From NCBI GenBank assembly GCA_002163975.1, contig CP019637.1:1-37028 (forward strand): a stretch of DNA of 37,028 nt. Direction: 5' to 3'. The notes below the pieces were generated by a model. It was not told the origin of the DNA. It was given only the letters and a program-made list of their open reading frames with translations, and did no database searches. The DNA comes from Nostocales cyanobacterium HT-58-2 (GTDB lineage Bacteria; Cyanobacteriota; Cyanobacteriia; Cyanobacteriales; Nostocaceae). Position 1 is the first letter of the stretch, and each line of letters begins with the position of its first letter. Of the stretch, positions 18,301 through 24,523 are shown piece by piece. The position numbers were made by a program, and so were the translations under genes.

Positions 18301-19203
18301 GCCGTATTCTCTGAAGTTGTGCCCCTCCCAGTTGTAAATTTGTTCAAATGAGAGTCTCGGCAGAATTTCAAAATTCAAAAACTCAACAAGGTTGTTCGCT
18401 ACACCGCCCTTACATTGGTTTTGCTTTTGGACTTGTGCCCGTTTAATAGATTTTTCTTTATGTTCGGTTTTTTGCTGTTTCTCTTCTGTTAAAAGTTGAA
18501 TAATAACCTGACAAAGGCACTCAGGCAGAAGAACGACAGGTGTAGTGTCAGGTGAATGAATCCATTTATAAGCACCTGTGCTGGGGTGACGGCTTGGTGG
18601 TAGAGCAGATTGACAGCGGTTATAGCGAAATTCTAATAATTCTATTGGTTGCCCTTTTTCATCTCGTGCGGTCTTTAATTCTCCCCATTCGGTGAGTGCT
18701 TTGCGGTTAAAATCCTTCAGAAGTGGTCTAAGTTCATCAGGAACTTGGAATAGCATTTGATAGCGACCGGGTTTACCACTGGTCCAAGTCACTGTTTTGG
18801 GGATAACACCGACAGTGATCCCTAAAAGTATTTTTTCAGCAGTTTCTCCATCAACGTCAATTGCGAGTAAACCGCCGGACGCCTCACCAGTGCGTACTCC
18901 AAACCCGGACCAGTATCGAGTGTAGGGATTGCCCTTACGGCTAACTGCCTTTTCACCATCTAGAATTAACCGGGCAATTTCTTCATGAGGGATAAAATCT
19001 TCTGTCTGCCAGCCCGTGCGCATGGGGCGTTTGTCTTGCAGCGGCGTTAATGACCAGTGGGCAGGGATTTTCTTTAAGCCTTCGGCGACTTCATGACCGT
19101 TTGACAGGCGTTTGAAGGGGAGCCATTTAGTAACTTTTGTTGGAGAGCCAAAAGCTTGAGCGGGTGATTGGGAATTGGTTGAGGTAGAAGAAGTTTTATT
19201 CAT
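15328..19203 (-). CDS. CyRepA1-type plasmid replication protein (primase-polymerase/helicase)
   Basis: 1291 residues. Residues about 25-240 resemble a bifunctional primase-polymerase domain: LLAIDVDGE near 110 gives an acidic metal-binding DxD pair, and QSALPPSRHPSTGAYKW near 210 the conserved Arg/His segment. About 300-400 resembles a DnaG-like or zinc-lacking primase accessory part (SGKSFHVWWDGEHYAWHDKA). A P-loop AAMGSGKTTM lies near 519-526, LILEEVEKI and FCCDADLTSS supply Walker B-like and motif III-like elements, and MLGRLRTN near 818 is a helicase motif VI, as in origin-binding helicases. Large primase/helicase replicases of this build initiate replication of cyanobacterial plasmids (CyRepA1 family). 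The start is the ATG at 19203; the gene converges with the ten-gene operon. Confidence 0.85.
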   Translation of the reverse strand: MNKTSSTSTNSQSPAQAFGSPTKVTKWLPFKRLSNGHEVAEGLKKIPAHWSLTPLQDKRPMRTGWQTEDFIPHEEIARLILDGEKAVSRKGNPYTRYWSGFGVRTGEASGGLLAIDVDGETAEKILLGITVGVIPKTVTWTSGKPGRYQMLFQVPDELRPLLKDFNRKALTEWGELKTARDEKGQPIELLEFRYNRCQSALPPSRHPSTGAYKWIHSPDTTPVVLLPECLCQVIIQLLTEEKQQKTEHKEKSIKRAQVQKQNQCKGGVANNLVEFLNFEILPRLSFEQIYNWEGHNFREYGNTYKGAPPWRASASGKSFHVWWDGEHYAWHDKALDVGGGAVQYRWMLRGGTGTPKGKDFVEIVKELAVDAGVVIPEYLFHRWQWEQQNTLEEQIYYTKLAQEQEEWEQTYDYQLADQKVQWLAQYPERVKRTQQSLKSLSVWNPIIQNTQFVNLLVEEFFPTPTPQPPQPEEESVQLSIFDTPQAQGKSVESYRIAPKTDDEKELKNLLPAVYAISAAMGSGKTTMMLQVIQQFQEGNLISFRNSLLTQTCYQPIVANIIHYLWDLETFKGSEKEKAARWRKAQEGWMGACIESIAKCRPKEVLILEEVEKIKNALLLGATCRKNRRERLKEFERHLRAAKYIFCCDADLTSSTLKWLQRLLPGKKINCVQNVKQRFEWDCYFYTGAVETLPDGTLKEYPNKRADFEVKLLCHFVKGKKLLMTADSQRWGQSIEDSLKMVNPNCKGIRVDSVTKVDPKTKDEVNAFLKNPNKWIKENKPDYVIYSPTCEASLDITIEDYFDSVWGYFVHMNHLSCKQMLGRLRTNAPRHIFVVTHAILDNGGSRSPLPQVVAKHMFEHNFETVVEIMLANNPEIKDDFQLLKKLNEIIDYESCEYKDPHVQALVETIAMENYSRANLRQNLIEELERCGHNIHLLAPGKPETKCPSSPHRKQIIIEWSQAIANSETISIDEAWLIQNSMEATLEDRHKATKAILQDRLPGFSLSDKFIADYYLNDRDWISCQEMRYLLDHPETAKTLDCNRWIAALKNDIAWWDVRTNSLAIKALIALDIPKIAKSGKEWHKDTDWLVEFKQRAIKHSKLVKLALNISVDNNSDPCYLLRRCLEKAGYPVRGHQQRKGNGTDERIRVYKVDVEVLAESWSIYHEVYQAIHRRYTEKITGAQPSHTARNSISISAHCDVWDGLDEDWMIAPTPSDVLEAIENSKYTPPPLIDLPPLELETLQGNVELVELCEDWEMFADLLSVWSEEFQGWVWHSLPKEQRERIRSLALAA

Positions 19204-19810
19204 GGTGTCAGGGTTTAGAGTTTACCTGACTTCTGAAAACCTCTGGTTTTCTATGATTACCCCTACTCCAAGTGTTAACATTGAATTAATTTATTTTTGT
19301 GTTTGTGTAACAGTACTTTTGTTGAGAAGTCTGCTACTGTTAGCAATTGGGCAATAGGTGTGTGTATTTACCCTCGCTCAGGAGCGATGAGCAGTTTGCC
19401 AGAGATTAACAGAAGTCTTTTTTTTTTGGAATAACGACTGAAAAGTATTATGCAACGAATTAAGCACCGTATTTGCACTTAATCGGATTTTTGTTTTGAA
19501 ATTTGATAAAATCTCGTCTGATTTGTCGTTTCTACAGAACCCAGGCAACTCAGCAGTGTTCTGTCTGCATTCAAATCTGTAGCGACTGCTCCACGTCACA
19601 GCCCAGCCTTGTCTGTCTGTTGACCTGTAAGAATTCTTACTCTTGTTCCAACGTTCATAAGACTGTGCATAGTTATAAGGAACACATAACATCAATCCTA
19701 TTTGAAGCGTAAATACCACTGAACAGCAGTGATATTTGTCTACAAATTTATATGATTTTAGTCATTGACGATTTTCAGGTAATCGTTTAAGTTTTTCTCA
19801 CTCCGTATAT
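19204..19810. other. 607-bp region upstream of the replication gene
   Basis: Expected to hold the replication gene promoter and possibly the origin. Seen: a small perfect hairpin CGCTC-AG-GAGCG (19374-19385), a T10 run near 19420 and AT-rich flanks. No clear iterons were found. Two overlapping opposite frames exist: complement 19378-19719 (113 codons) and 19503-19712 (69 codons, Cys-rich). Neither has a ribosome binding site or recognisable family, so neither is called as a gene. Confidence 0.4.
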
Positions 19811-20230
19811 TTACGGTGAAAGATTCGGGAAATTTAAAAGCGAGATTGCTTCTTCCAGCTTGCGTTTGGCTTCATAAAAAGCTAGCAATTTTTGTTGCTC
19901 TAATCTGTAGGGCGAGGGCATGACCCGTCCTTCACTGGAGGATTTTATTAACGCGACTTGTTCTGCTGTAGGCGTTCCAAGGGCATTATAGGCGGTGAGT
20001 AGAGCTTCAATCCCATCCCGCCCTGGATGTTTTAATCCCACACCCCGCTGCATTTGAGTAATCGCTTTGTTAGCGAAGGATAGTAAAGCAGTCGCCCAAC
20101 CAGATCTCTGTCCTGGGTCATGATGTGCCTTGAGTCCGTAGCGATTGCATAAGGTTACTAGTTGTAGGAGAGTTTTCGTTTCCAGTTCAGTGCGCGTGTA
20201 CATACGATTAGACTTTTGGTCAAAGTCCAT
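19811..20230 (-). CDS. small unknown protein upstream of the replication gene
   Basis: 139 residues. Residues 12-50 (TRTELETKTLLQLVTLCNRY, then GLKAHHDPGQRSGWATALL) have the helix-extended loop-helix rhythm of SAP-like DNA-binding motifs, which is suggestive only. The C-terminus is a Lys/Glu coiled coil (LEQQKLLAFYEAKRKLEEAI). It lies upstream of the replication gene on the same strand and is divergent from a ribbon-helix-helix gene across a 125-bp spacer containing tandem 9-bp repeats, so it may take part in copy control or partition. Family not recognised. Confidence 0.55.
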   Translation of the reverse strand: MDFDQKSNRMYTRTELETKTLLQLVTLCNRYGLKAHHDPGQRSGWATALLSFANKAITQMQRGVGLKHPGRDGIEALLTAYNALGTPTAEQVALIKSSSEGRVMPSPYRLEQQKLLAFYEAKRKLEEAISLLNFPNLSP

Positions 20231-20252
20231 AAATGTTTTTGTTTATAATCAG

Positions 20253-20297
20253 ACTAGTATTGTTAGCAATGTCAGCAATGCTAGTAATGCTAGCATG
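20253..20297 (+). repeat. five tandem 9-bp repeats (iteron- or operator-like)
   Basis: Directly abutting 9-mers: ACTAGTATT, GTTAGCAAT, GTCAGCAAT, GCTAGTAAT, GCTAGCATG (20253-20297). The consensus is G(C/T)(T/C)AG(C/T)AAT. They sit in the spacer between the divergent 139-residue gene and the 59-residue ribbon-helix-helix gene. Short tandem repeats next to an RHH gene are typical of RHH operators or centromeres; initiator-bound iterons are the alternative. Confidence 0.65.
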
Positions 20298-20355
20298 AGG
20301 AAAGCGAAAAATACTAATCTGACTGATAATAGTTGGAAGGTTAGTAGTATGAACA

Positions 20356-20535
20356 ATGTCAGCAGAAAAAATGGTGGTCCTACAAACGGACGTTAGAGAG
20401 TCAATCAGAACACGACTGAAGTTGCAAGCCGTTAGACTTGGGACAACAATGAGTTTGCTTGCAGAACAGATTTTAGATGAAGGATTGCAAAAGTTAGAGC
20501 GTCAGGAGAACCAAAAATCTAGGGATGCTTCGTAG
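20356..20535 (+). CDS. short ribbon-helix-helix (CopG/ParD-like) DNA-binding protein
   Basis: 59 residues, MSAEKMVVLQTDVRESIRTR and onward. VVLQTDV forms the beta ribbon, ESIRTRLKLQAVRLG helix 1, and MSLLAEQILDEGLQKL helix 2 after the Gly-Thr-Thr turn, which is the standard RHH layout. An in-frame TGA six bases before the ATG (20350-20352) fixes the start region, with ATG 20356 the first start codon after it. It is divergent from the 139-residue gene, and tandem 9-bp repeats lie 58 bp upstream. RHH proteins of this size act as plasmid copy-number or partition repressors, or as antitoxins. No toxin gene follows (the next gene is in the transposon), so copy or partition control is favoured. The role is inferred. 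Confidence 0.72.
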   Translation: MSAEKMVVLQTDVRESIRTRLKLQAVRLGTTMSLLAEQILDEGLQKLERQENQKSRDAS

Positions 20536-20752
20536 CGCTCATCTAAAGTTGATATTAGGTTTTGGATTCAAATATGCTGGAAAATTGGTTATGTTGAGGT
20601 GGGAACCGGAGGGCGATTGCGCGGAGCGCACGCTTTCAGCGATCGCCAAAAATTGCCCCTCGTTGCTCTAGGTCACGTTTCATCTCCTCTGTATTTAAGG
20701 CAAAATTGGTCTAGGCGTACCATTTGAGTCGGTTACTACTCGTACCCCTATT
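20536..20752. other. spacer between the RHH gene and the transposon
   Basis: 217 bp without a gene. It contains a potential stem-loop at 20612-20647 (GGCGAT...ATCGCC arms with an inner TGCGC/GCGCA pair) that includes GCGATCGC, a type of small cyanobacterial palindromic repeat. It ends in CCTATT at 20747-20752, the left copy of the transposon flank duplication. Confidence 0.45.
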
Positions 20753-20919
20753 TGTAGGAGCCAGCAATAAGAAACGCTCCGACCAGCAATAATGATCATT
20801 CTGAGCCAGGATTAATTGCAACTATGTTAGTGAGTTGAGCCAGGATTATCTACAACTGGGACAGGATTAACTGCAACCAGCCAGCAATAACTTGCTTTGA
20901 GCCAGAATTGTTTGCAACT
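20753..20919 (+). repeat. left transposon end with about seven transposase-binding-like sites
   Basis: Related copies of a GAGCCAG(G/C/A)A(T/A)T(A/G)-type box start at 20758, 20781, 20803, 20837, 20858, 20878 and 20899. Several continue as xxTGCAACT. Multiple ordered sites of about 20 bp at each end are typical of TnsB/TniA-type transposons. The right end (24301-24465) mirrors them with only scattered base differences over about 140 bp. Confidence 0.75.
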
Positions 20920-20966
20920 AGAATCAAAAAAATTTTTGTTAAAATATTAGTAATATTAATAACTAA

Positions 20967-21938
20967 TTAAATAGGTAATCCTGCGGCTAACATTTGTTCT
21001 TGTAATTCGCGTGTTCTGGTGGGGTCAAGTTGTCCTCGTAATAAAGAGCGAATCTCAGATGGTTTAGCATTTAACTGTTCAGATAGGCTTTTGACGTTGT
21101 AGCCATGCCGCGTCAAAGTTGGCTCTAAGTCATCAATCTGCTTGGACAGAATCGACTCGACAATGGAGAGCGTGACAATTGCTTCCCCCATACGATGAGC
21201 TTCCTCGAAGGATAAAGATAAGTGCATTTCTATTTGAAGGGGGGTTCTCAACCGCGTACAGAGTAGGTCAATGGCTTCTGCTGTAATTAAATTCTCCAGT
21301 AATGTTCCTTCTTTTGTGCAGGAAGAAAGCAGCCATTCGATGTACTGGCGCTGGCTACCCCCAATACTGTCGAGAGAGAAGATGACTGTGCGGTAGCCGA
21401 TTTCTTCCATCATAGGACGACGTAAATCATTTTTGAGTTTAGGATGGCCTGCCAGGATAATAGAAAGGATGCCCCCACTATCTTCCACCACTTCAATTAG
21501 GCGCTTGAGTCCTGTCAAAGTGCTGCTATGTAGGTCGTGCGCTTCATCGACAAACAGAGCCACTGGCTTCTTACCTTTGCGAATTAGCTCTTGCAGCTCC
21601 CTTTCCCGCTTTTCGCCTTGAGTGGAAATCTTGACTTCCTTATCCGATGATAAGTCGTAGAACAAGGCAGCAATGAGCGTTGGTAAGGTCGCTCGATTTT
21701 TATCTACTGACAGAGATTTAGAAACCAATATCTTGCCTTCTTTCTTTAAGGCTTCTTGCAACCGCCGCAATGTCACAGTCTTGCCGCACCCAACAACGCC
21801 TGTGACAGCAATCATTTTCCCCTGTGGAATTGCCGCTTTAATCTCTTTAAACAACTGCCTCAAGTGGTCTGTTTCGTAATATCCTGCTCGCCGAAATTCC
21901 TTCACCAACCCATAAAATTCCATCACTTCAGTCAGCAT
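20967..21938 (-). CDS. tniB: TniB/TnsC-like AAA+ transposition ATPase
   Basis: 323 residues. AAA+ ATPase of the TniB/ExeA/MuB kind that selects target DNA and activates the transposase. It shows P-loop GVVGCGKT at 47-54, Walker B LFVDEAHDL near 128-136, and a sensor-like SIILAGHPKL near 165. The C-terminal end (HGYNVKSLSEQLNAKPSEIR) looks like a small DNA- or transposase-binding helix bundle. It overlaps the transposase gene by 11 bp, so they are co-expressed. The ATG at 21938 fits the family start. The symbol is by family resemblance. Confidence 0.85.
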   Translation of the reverse strand: MLTEVMEFYGLVKEFRRAGYYETDHLRQLFKEIKAAIPQGKMIAVTGVVGCGKTVTLRRLQEALKKEGKILVSKSLSVDKNRATLPTLIAALFYDLSSDKEVKISTQGEKRERELQELIRKGKKPVALFVDEAHDLHSSTLTGLKRLIEVVEDSGGILSIILAGHPKLKNDLRRPMMEEIGYRTVIFSLDSIGGSQRQYIEWLLSSCTKEGTLLENLITAEAIDLLCTRLRTPLQIEMHLSLSFEEAHRMGEAIVTLSIVESILSKQIDDLEPTLTRHGYNVKSLSEQLNAKPSEIRSLLRGQLDPTRTRELQEQMLAAGLPI

Positions 21939-23586
21939 CTTTGTTTTCCCGCCTTTGCTTAAAGTAGTGCCGCACTCGTTCCAAAATCACCTTTTTAGAA
22001 AGCGTTTGGGCTAAGAGTTCATCGATGAAAGCCCGCTCTTGCTCCGACAATCTTGCTAGGGGTAGGGCAAGGTTATCCGCAATGGCTCGTTTGGCAGCGA
22101 GGATGCTGGGATAGGTAAACTCCTGGAATGGGTCTGGATCTTGGAAAGGAATGATTATGGGTTCGCTCTTTGGCTGTGATGGAGCCAGAAATTGAAGCTC
22201 TCGGTTTCCTTCTAAGGCGGCCCGAGGCAAAACTAACCCAGTAGCCAGGGCAGCAATTCGGTCAGCTCGCTCCTGCGTTTTACTTTTCTTAAACTTGCGG
22301 TAGCGATGTAATGGAATCGGCCCGTCCACGGGTAGGTAAGGCCCATACTTAGTTCCGTCTTTCTCCACGTATAATTCATTGTCAAACAACCCCCACCAAA
22401 GGACGACAGTTTCTCCTGCCAAGTCAGGGTTTACTTCGTAAGCCACCCCTGCTACTGATACCCTGGCACAAGCATCCACCTTACGTTGTTCCGGCTCCCT
22501 GGCAAAAGTACAAAACCGCTCCCAGCTACACATGGACTGCAATCCTTTTACTGGTAAGTGTAAAAGCCAATCTTCTAAACGAGAATGGTTCTCTTGGCGA
22601 TGGGGTTGATTGTTATAGTGCAGCAGGTACTGGTGCAACCAACGGTTGGCTTCTTGTTCCGTTTGGGGTTGGTGAAAGTGGTAAAGGGTTTCATGGGCTT
22701 CCTTCACTGTCCGAAACGGGCGTTCTACTTTGCCTTTCGCCCGAGCCGTTACCCGCCGCCCGTCTTTGCCATTGGGCAGATGAGTAACTAATTTTACTCC
22801 CAAACATTCCATGACGTTCTGAAATACCCGACTTTTGCTAATCGGGCCATTGTCCGTATAAAGCATTTGTGGAATACCTTGAAAACCAAACCCTTCTATG
22901 GTTTTGGCACTCATGGCGTTAAATAGGAAGCGCAAAGCCGCTTCTACGTCCTCCCCATAAACACAGTGGTATTCCTGGTAACATACTCCACTTCTGTCAT
23001 CAACGACACTGTAGAGCATCAACTGTGGGTTTCCACGCCCTGGCTGAATCCAAGTAGGAAGATCAAGGTGTTTTAAATCTGAGGGGCTGAGATCAAAGTG
23101 CCAGCAATCATTGCTCATGTCAGCTTGAAAGCGCACCGCAGGAGGCTGGCGCGTCATTGAGGTGTGGTCGTAGCCCCAGGTTTTTAAGTAGTAGTTGACG
23201 CTACTTTTAGTCAACAATCCGGCAGGAGGCTGGACAAATCCATCAGGCGTTTCCATACCGTACTCTTCCAGCAGTTGAATTGCCCGAGCAGTTGAGACAT
23301 GTCTTCCTTTCTTGTTGCTGGTACGGATTTTGAAGGCAGCAATAATTTCGCAGTAGCGTTCCATCTCTGCTGTTGATAACTTGCGCGGTGTCCCCCTATC
23401 TGAACGCCCTTCTGCTTTGGGACGAGACCGCTCTCGCAATGCCCGATACACTGTGTCTAGTGACACACCGTAGCTAGTGGCAGCTTCTTCAATCAGTTTT
23501 CGTCGCTCTCGAGACCTTGGTGGAAATAATTCTAGTCTCTGCCGTAATTGAACTAACGCATCATTAGGAATCTGCTTCCGGCTCAT
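21928..23586 (-). CDS. tniA: TniA-like DDE transposase (rve integrase fold)
   Basis: 552 residues. Residues 1-130 contain helix-turn-helix regions (EEAATSYGVSLDTVYRALRE near 34-53). The RNase H-like core holds probable catalytic Asp165 (CWHFDLSP), Asp245 (LYTDNGPIS) and Glu288 (KGKVERPFRTVKE), matching D-D-35E-type spacing. A Mu-type C-terminal beta barrel follows (about 370-440), then a helical tail that may contact the ATPase. It should bind the repeated end sites and perform strand transfer. The gene overlaps the resolvase gene upstream by 4 bp and the ATPase gene downstream by 11 bp. Confidence 0.87.
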   Translation of the reverse strand: MSRKQIPNDALVQLRQRLELFPPRSRERRKLIEEAATSYGVSLDTVYRALRERSRPKAEGRSDRGTPRKLSTAEMERYCEIIAAFKIRTSNKKGRHVSTARAIQLLEEYGMETPDGFVQPPAGLLTKSSVNYYLKTWGYDHTSMTRQPPAVRFQADMSNDCWHFDLSPSDLKHLDLPTWIQPGRGNPQLMLYSVVDDRSGVCYQEYHCVYGEDVEAALRFLFNAMSAKTIEGFGFQGIPQMLYTDNGPISKSRVFQNVMECLGVKLVTHLPNGKDGRRVTARAKGKVERPFRTVKEAHETLYHFHQPQTEQEANRWLHQYLLHYNNQPHRQENHSRLEDWLLHLPVKGLQSMCSWERFCTFAREPEQRKVDACARVSVAGVAYEVNPDLAGETVVLWWGLFDNELYVEKDGTKYGPYLPVDGPIPLHRYRKFKKSKTQERADRIAALATGLVLPRAALEGNRELQFLAPSQPKSEPIIIPFQDPDPFQEFTYPSILAAKRAIADNLALPLARLSEQERAFIDELLAQTLSKKVILERVRHYFKQRRENKDAD

Positions 23587-24146
23587 GGTGTTCCTTGGGC
23601 CTTTGCAATGTAACTGTAGAGCGTTGGCTTAGAAATTCCCATGATTCGGCAGATTTCTTCAATGGTGTACTGACGCTCGTTGTAGAGCTTGATAGCCAAT
23701 TGACGCTTTGGCGCATCTAATGCTTTAGGTCTTCCTCCCTTGCGCCCCCGCGCTCTAGCTGCTGTCAATCCGGCTTGTGTACGTTCTCGAATCAGGTTGC
23801 GCTCAAATTCTGCTAGTGCGCCAAACAGATGGAAGATTAATTTACCACTGGTTGAGGTAGTAGCTAGAGCCTCAGTTAAGCTGTGCAATTCGATACCGCG
23901 CTCAGATAAGGTTTCCACCATTTGGATTAAATCTTTTAAGGAGCGTCCCAAACGATCTAATCGCCATACTACCAATACGTCTCCTGCACGGGCTGCCTCT
24001 AAAGCCTTTGTTAATCCTGGACGGGCTACTCCTGCTCCGCTAAGTCTATCCTCATAAATCCGACTACATCCCGCCTGCTTTAGGGCATCTTTTTGCAGGT
24101 TTAGATTCTGGTCGTCAGTGGAGACACGGGCATAGCCAATCAGCAT
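23583..24146 (-). CDS. tniR: serine resolvase/invertase of the transposon
   Basis: 187 residues, full length for a small serine recombinase. The catalytic Ser9 lies in IGYARVSTDDQNL. The conserved Arg motif is VVWRLDRLGRSLKDL near 60-74, the E-helix region is FERNLIRERTQAGL, and a Hin-like HTH ends the protein (YTIEEICRIMGISKPTLYSY). It should resolve cointegrates formed by replicative transposition. It is the first gene of the transposon operon. The 150 bp between it and the right end (24147-24300) probably holds the promoter and res site, although I could not delimit res subsites. The symbol is by analogy to Tn5053-type elements. Confidence 0.87.
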   Translation of the reverse strand: MLIGYARVSTDDQNLNLQKDALKQAGCSRIYEDRLSGAGVARPGLTKALEAARAGDVLVVWRLDRLGRSLKDLIQMVETLSERGIELHSLTEALATTSTSGKLIFHLFGALAEFERNLIRERTQAGLTAARARGRKGGRPKALDAPKRQLAIKLYNERQYTIEEICRIMGISKPTLYSYIAKAQGTP

Positions 24147-24300
24147 TTAGAAGTTAGCTTTAGTTAAGAAACTCATTGCTTATGATTATATCTTGCCATA
24201 GATTATTTAACTGAGTTTTTTAACCAAAAATTAACTGTCTTTGGCGGTGGTCGCAAGCAAAACTTCTTGGTCAAGAAAAGGGTGGTTTTCTTTACTTATA

Positions 24301-24465
24301 GTTGTAATTAATTCTGGCTCAAATTTCTTATTGCTGGCTGGTTGCAGTTAATTCTGTCCCAGTTGTAGATAATCCTGGCTCAATTCACCAACATAGTTGC
24401 AATTAATTCTGGCTCAGAATGATCATTATTGCTGGTCGGAGCGTTTCTTATTGCTGGCTCCTACA
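24301..24465 (-). repeat. right transposon end with transposase-binding-like sites
   Basis: Inverse of the left end: outermost TGTAGGAGCCAGCAATAAGA on the minus strand, then repeated GAGCCAG(A/G)ATTA boxes in the same order and spacing as at the left. The two ends differ mainly near the innermost site. The outer flank CCTATT (24466-24471) matches the left flank. Confidence 0.75.
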
Positions 24466-24523
24466 CCTATTCCCCTTTTGAGGAGAGCGCGAATATATAC
24501 AAAATACAAAGTTTTTTGATGAG

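Larger units (their letters stand above)
20753..24465. mobile_element. Tn402/Tn5053-like transposon (resolvase, TniA, TniB)
   Basis: 3713 bp, bounded by TGTAGGAGCCAGCAATAAGA at 20753 and its exact inverse ending at 24465. CCTATT is present on both outer sides (20747-20752 and 24466-24471). The inside holds one minus-strand operon: serine resolvase, DDE transposase and AAA+ ATPase. The matched flank indicates a target duplication of 6 bp; read with a one-base longer left end it is 5 bp, the usual size in this superfamily. Both ends and all three genes look intact. There is no tniQ and no cargo gene. Confidence 0.85.

Noticed and set aside
19378..19719. Overlapping frames: 113 codons on the minus strand and a 69-codon Cys-rich frame on the plus strand (19503-19712)
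   Set aside because: They overlap each other, lack ribosome binding sites and recognisable families; probably chance frames in an origin-proximal region.
20356..20535. Antitoxin of a toxin-antitoxin pair
   Set aside because: The RHH fold fits, but no toxin-sized gene lies next to it before the transposon boundary, so a copy or partition regulator is preferred.
20753..24465. CRISPR-associated transposon
   Set aside because: No Cas12k, Cascade, tniQ or CRISPR repeat was found inside or beside the element.
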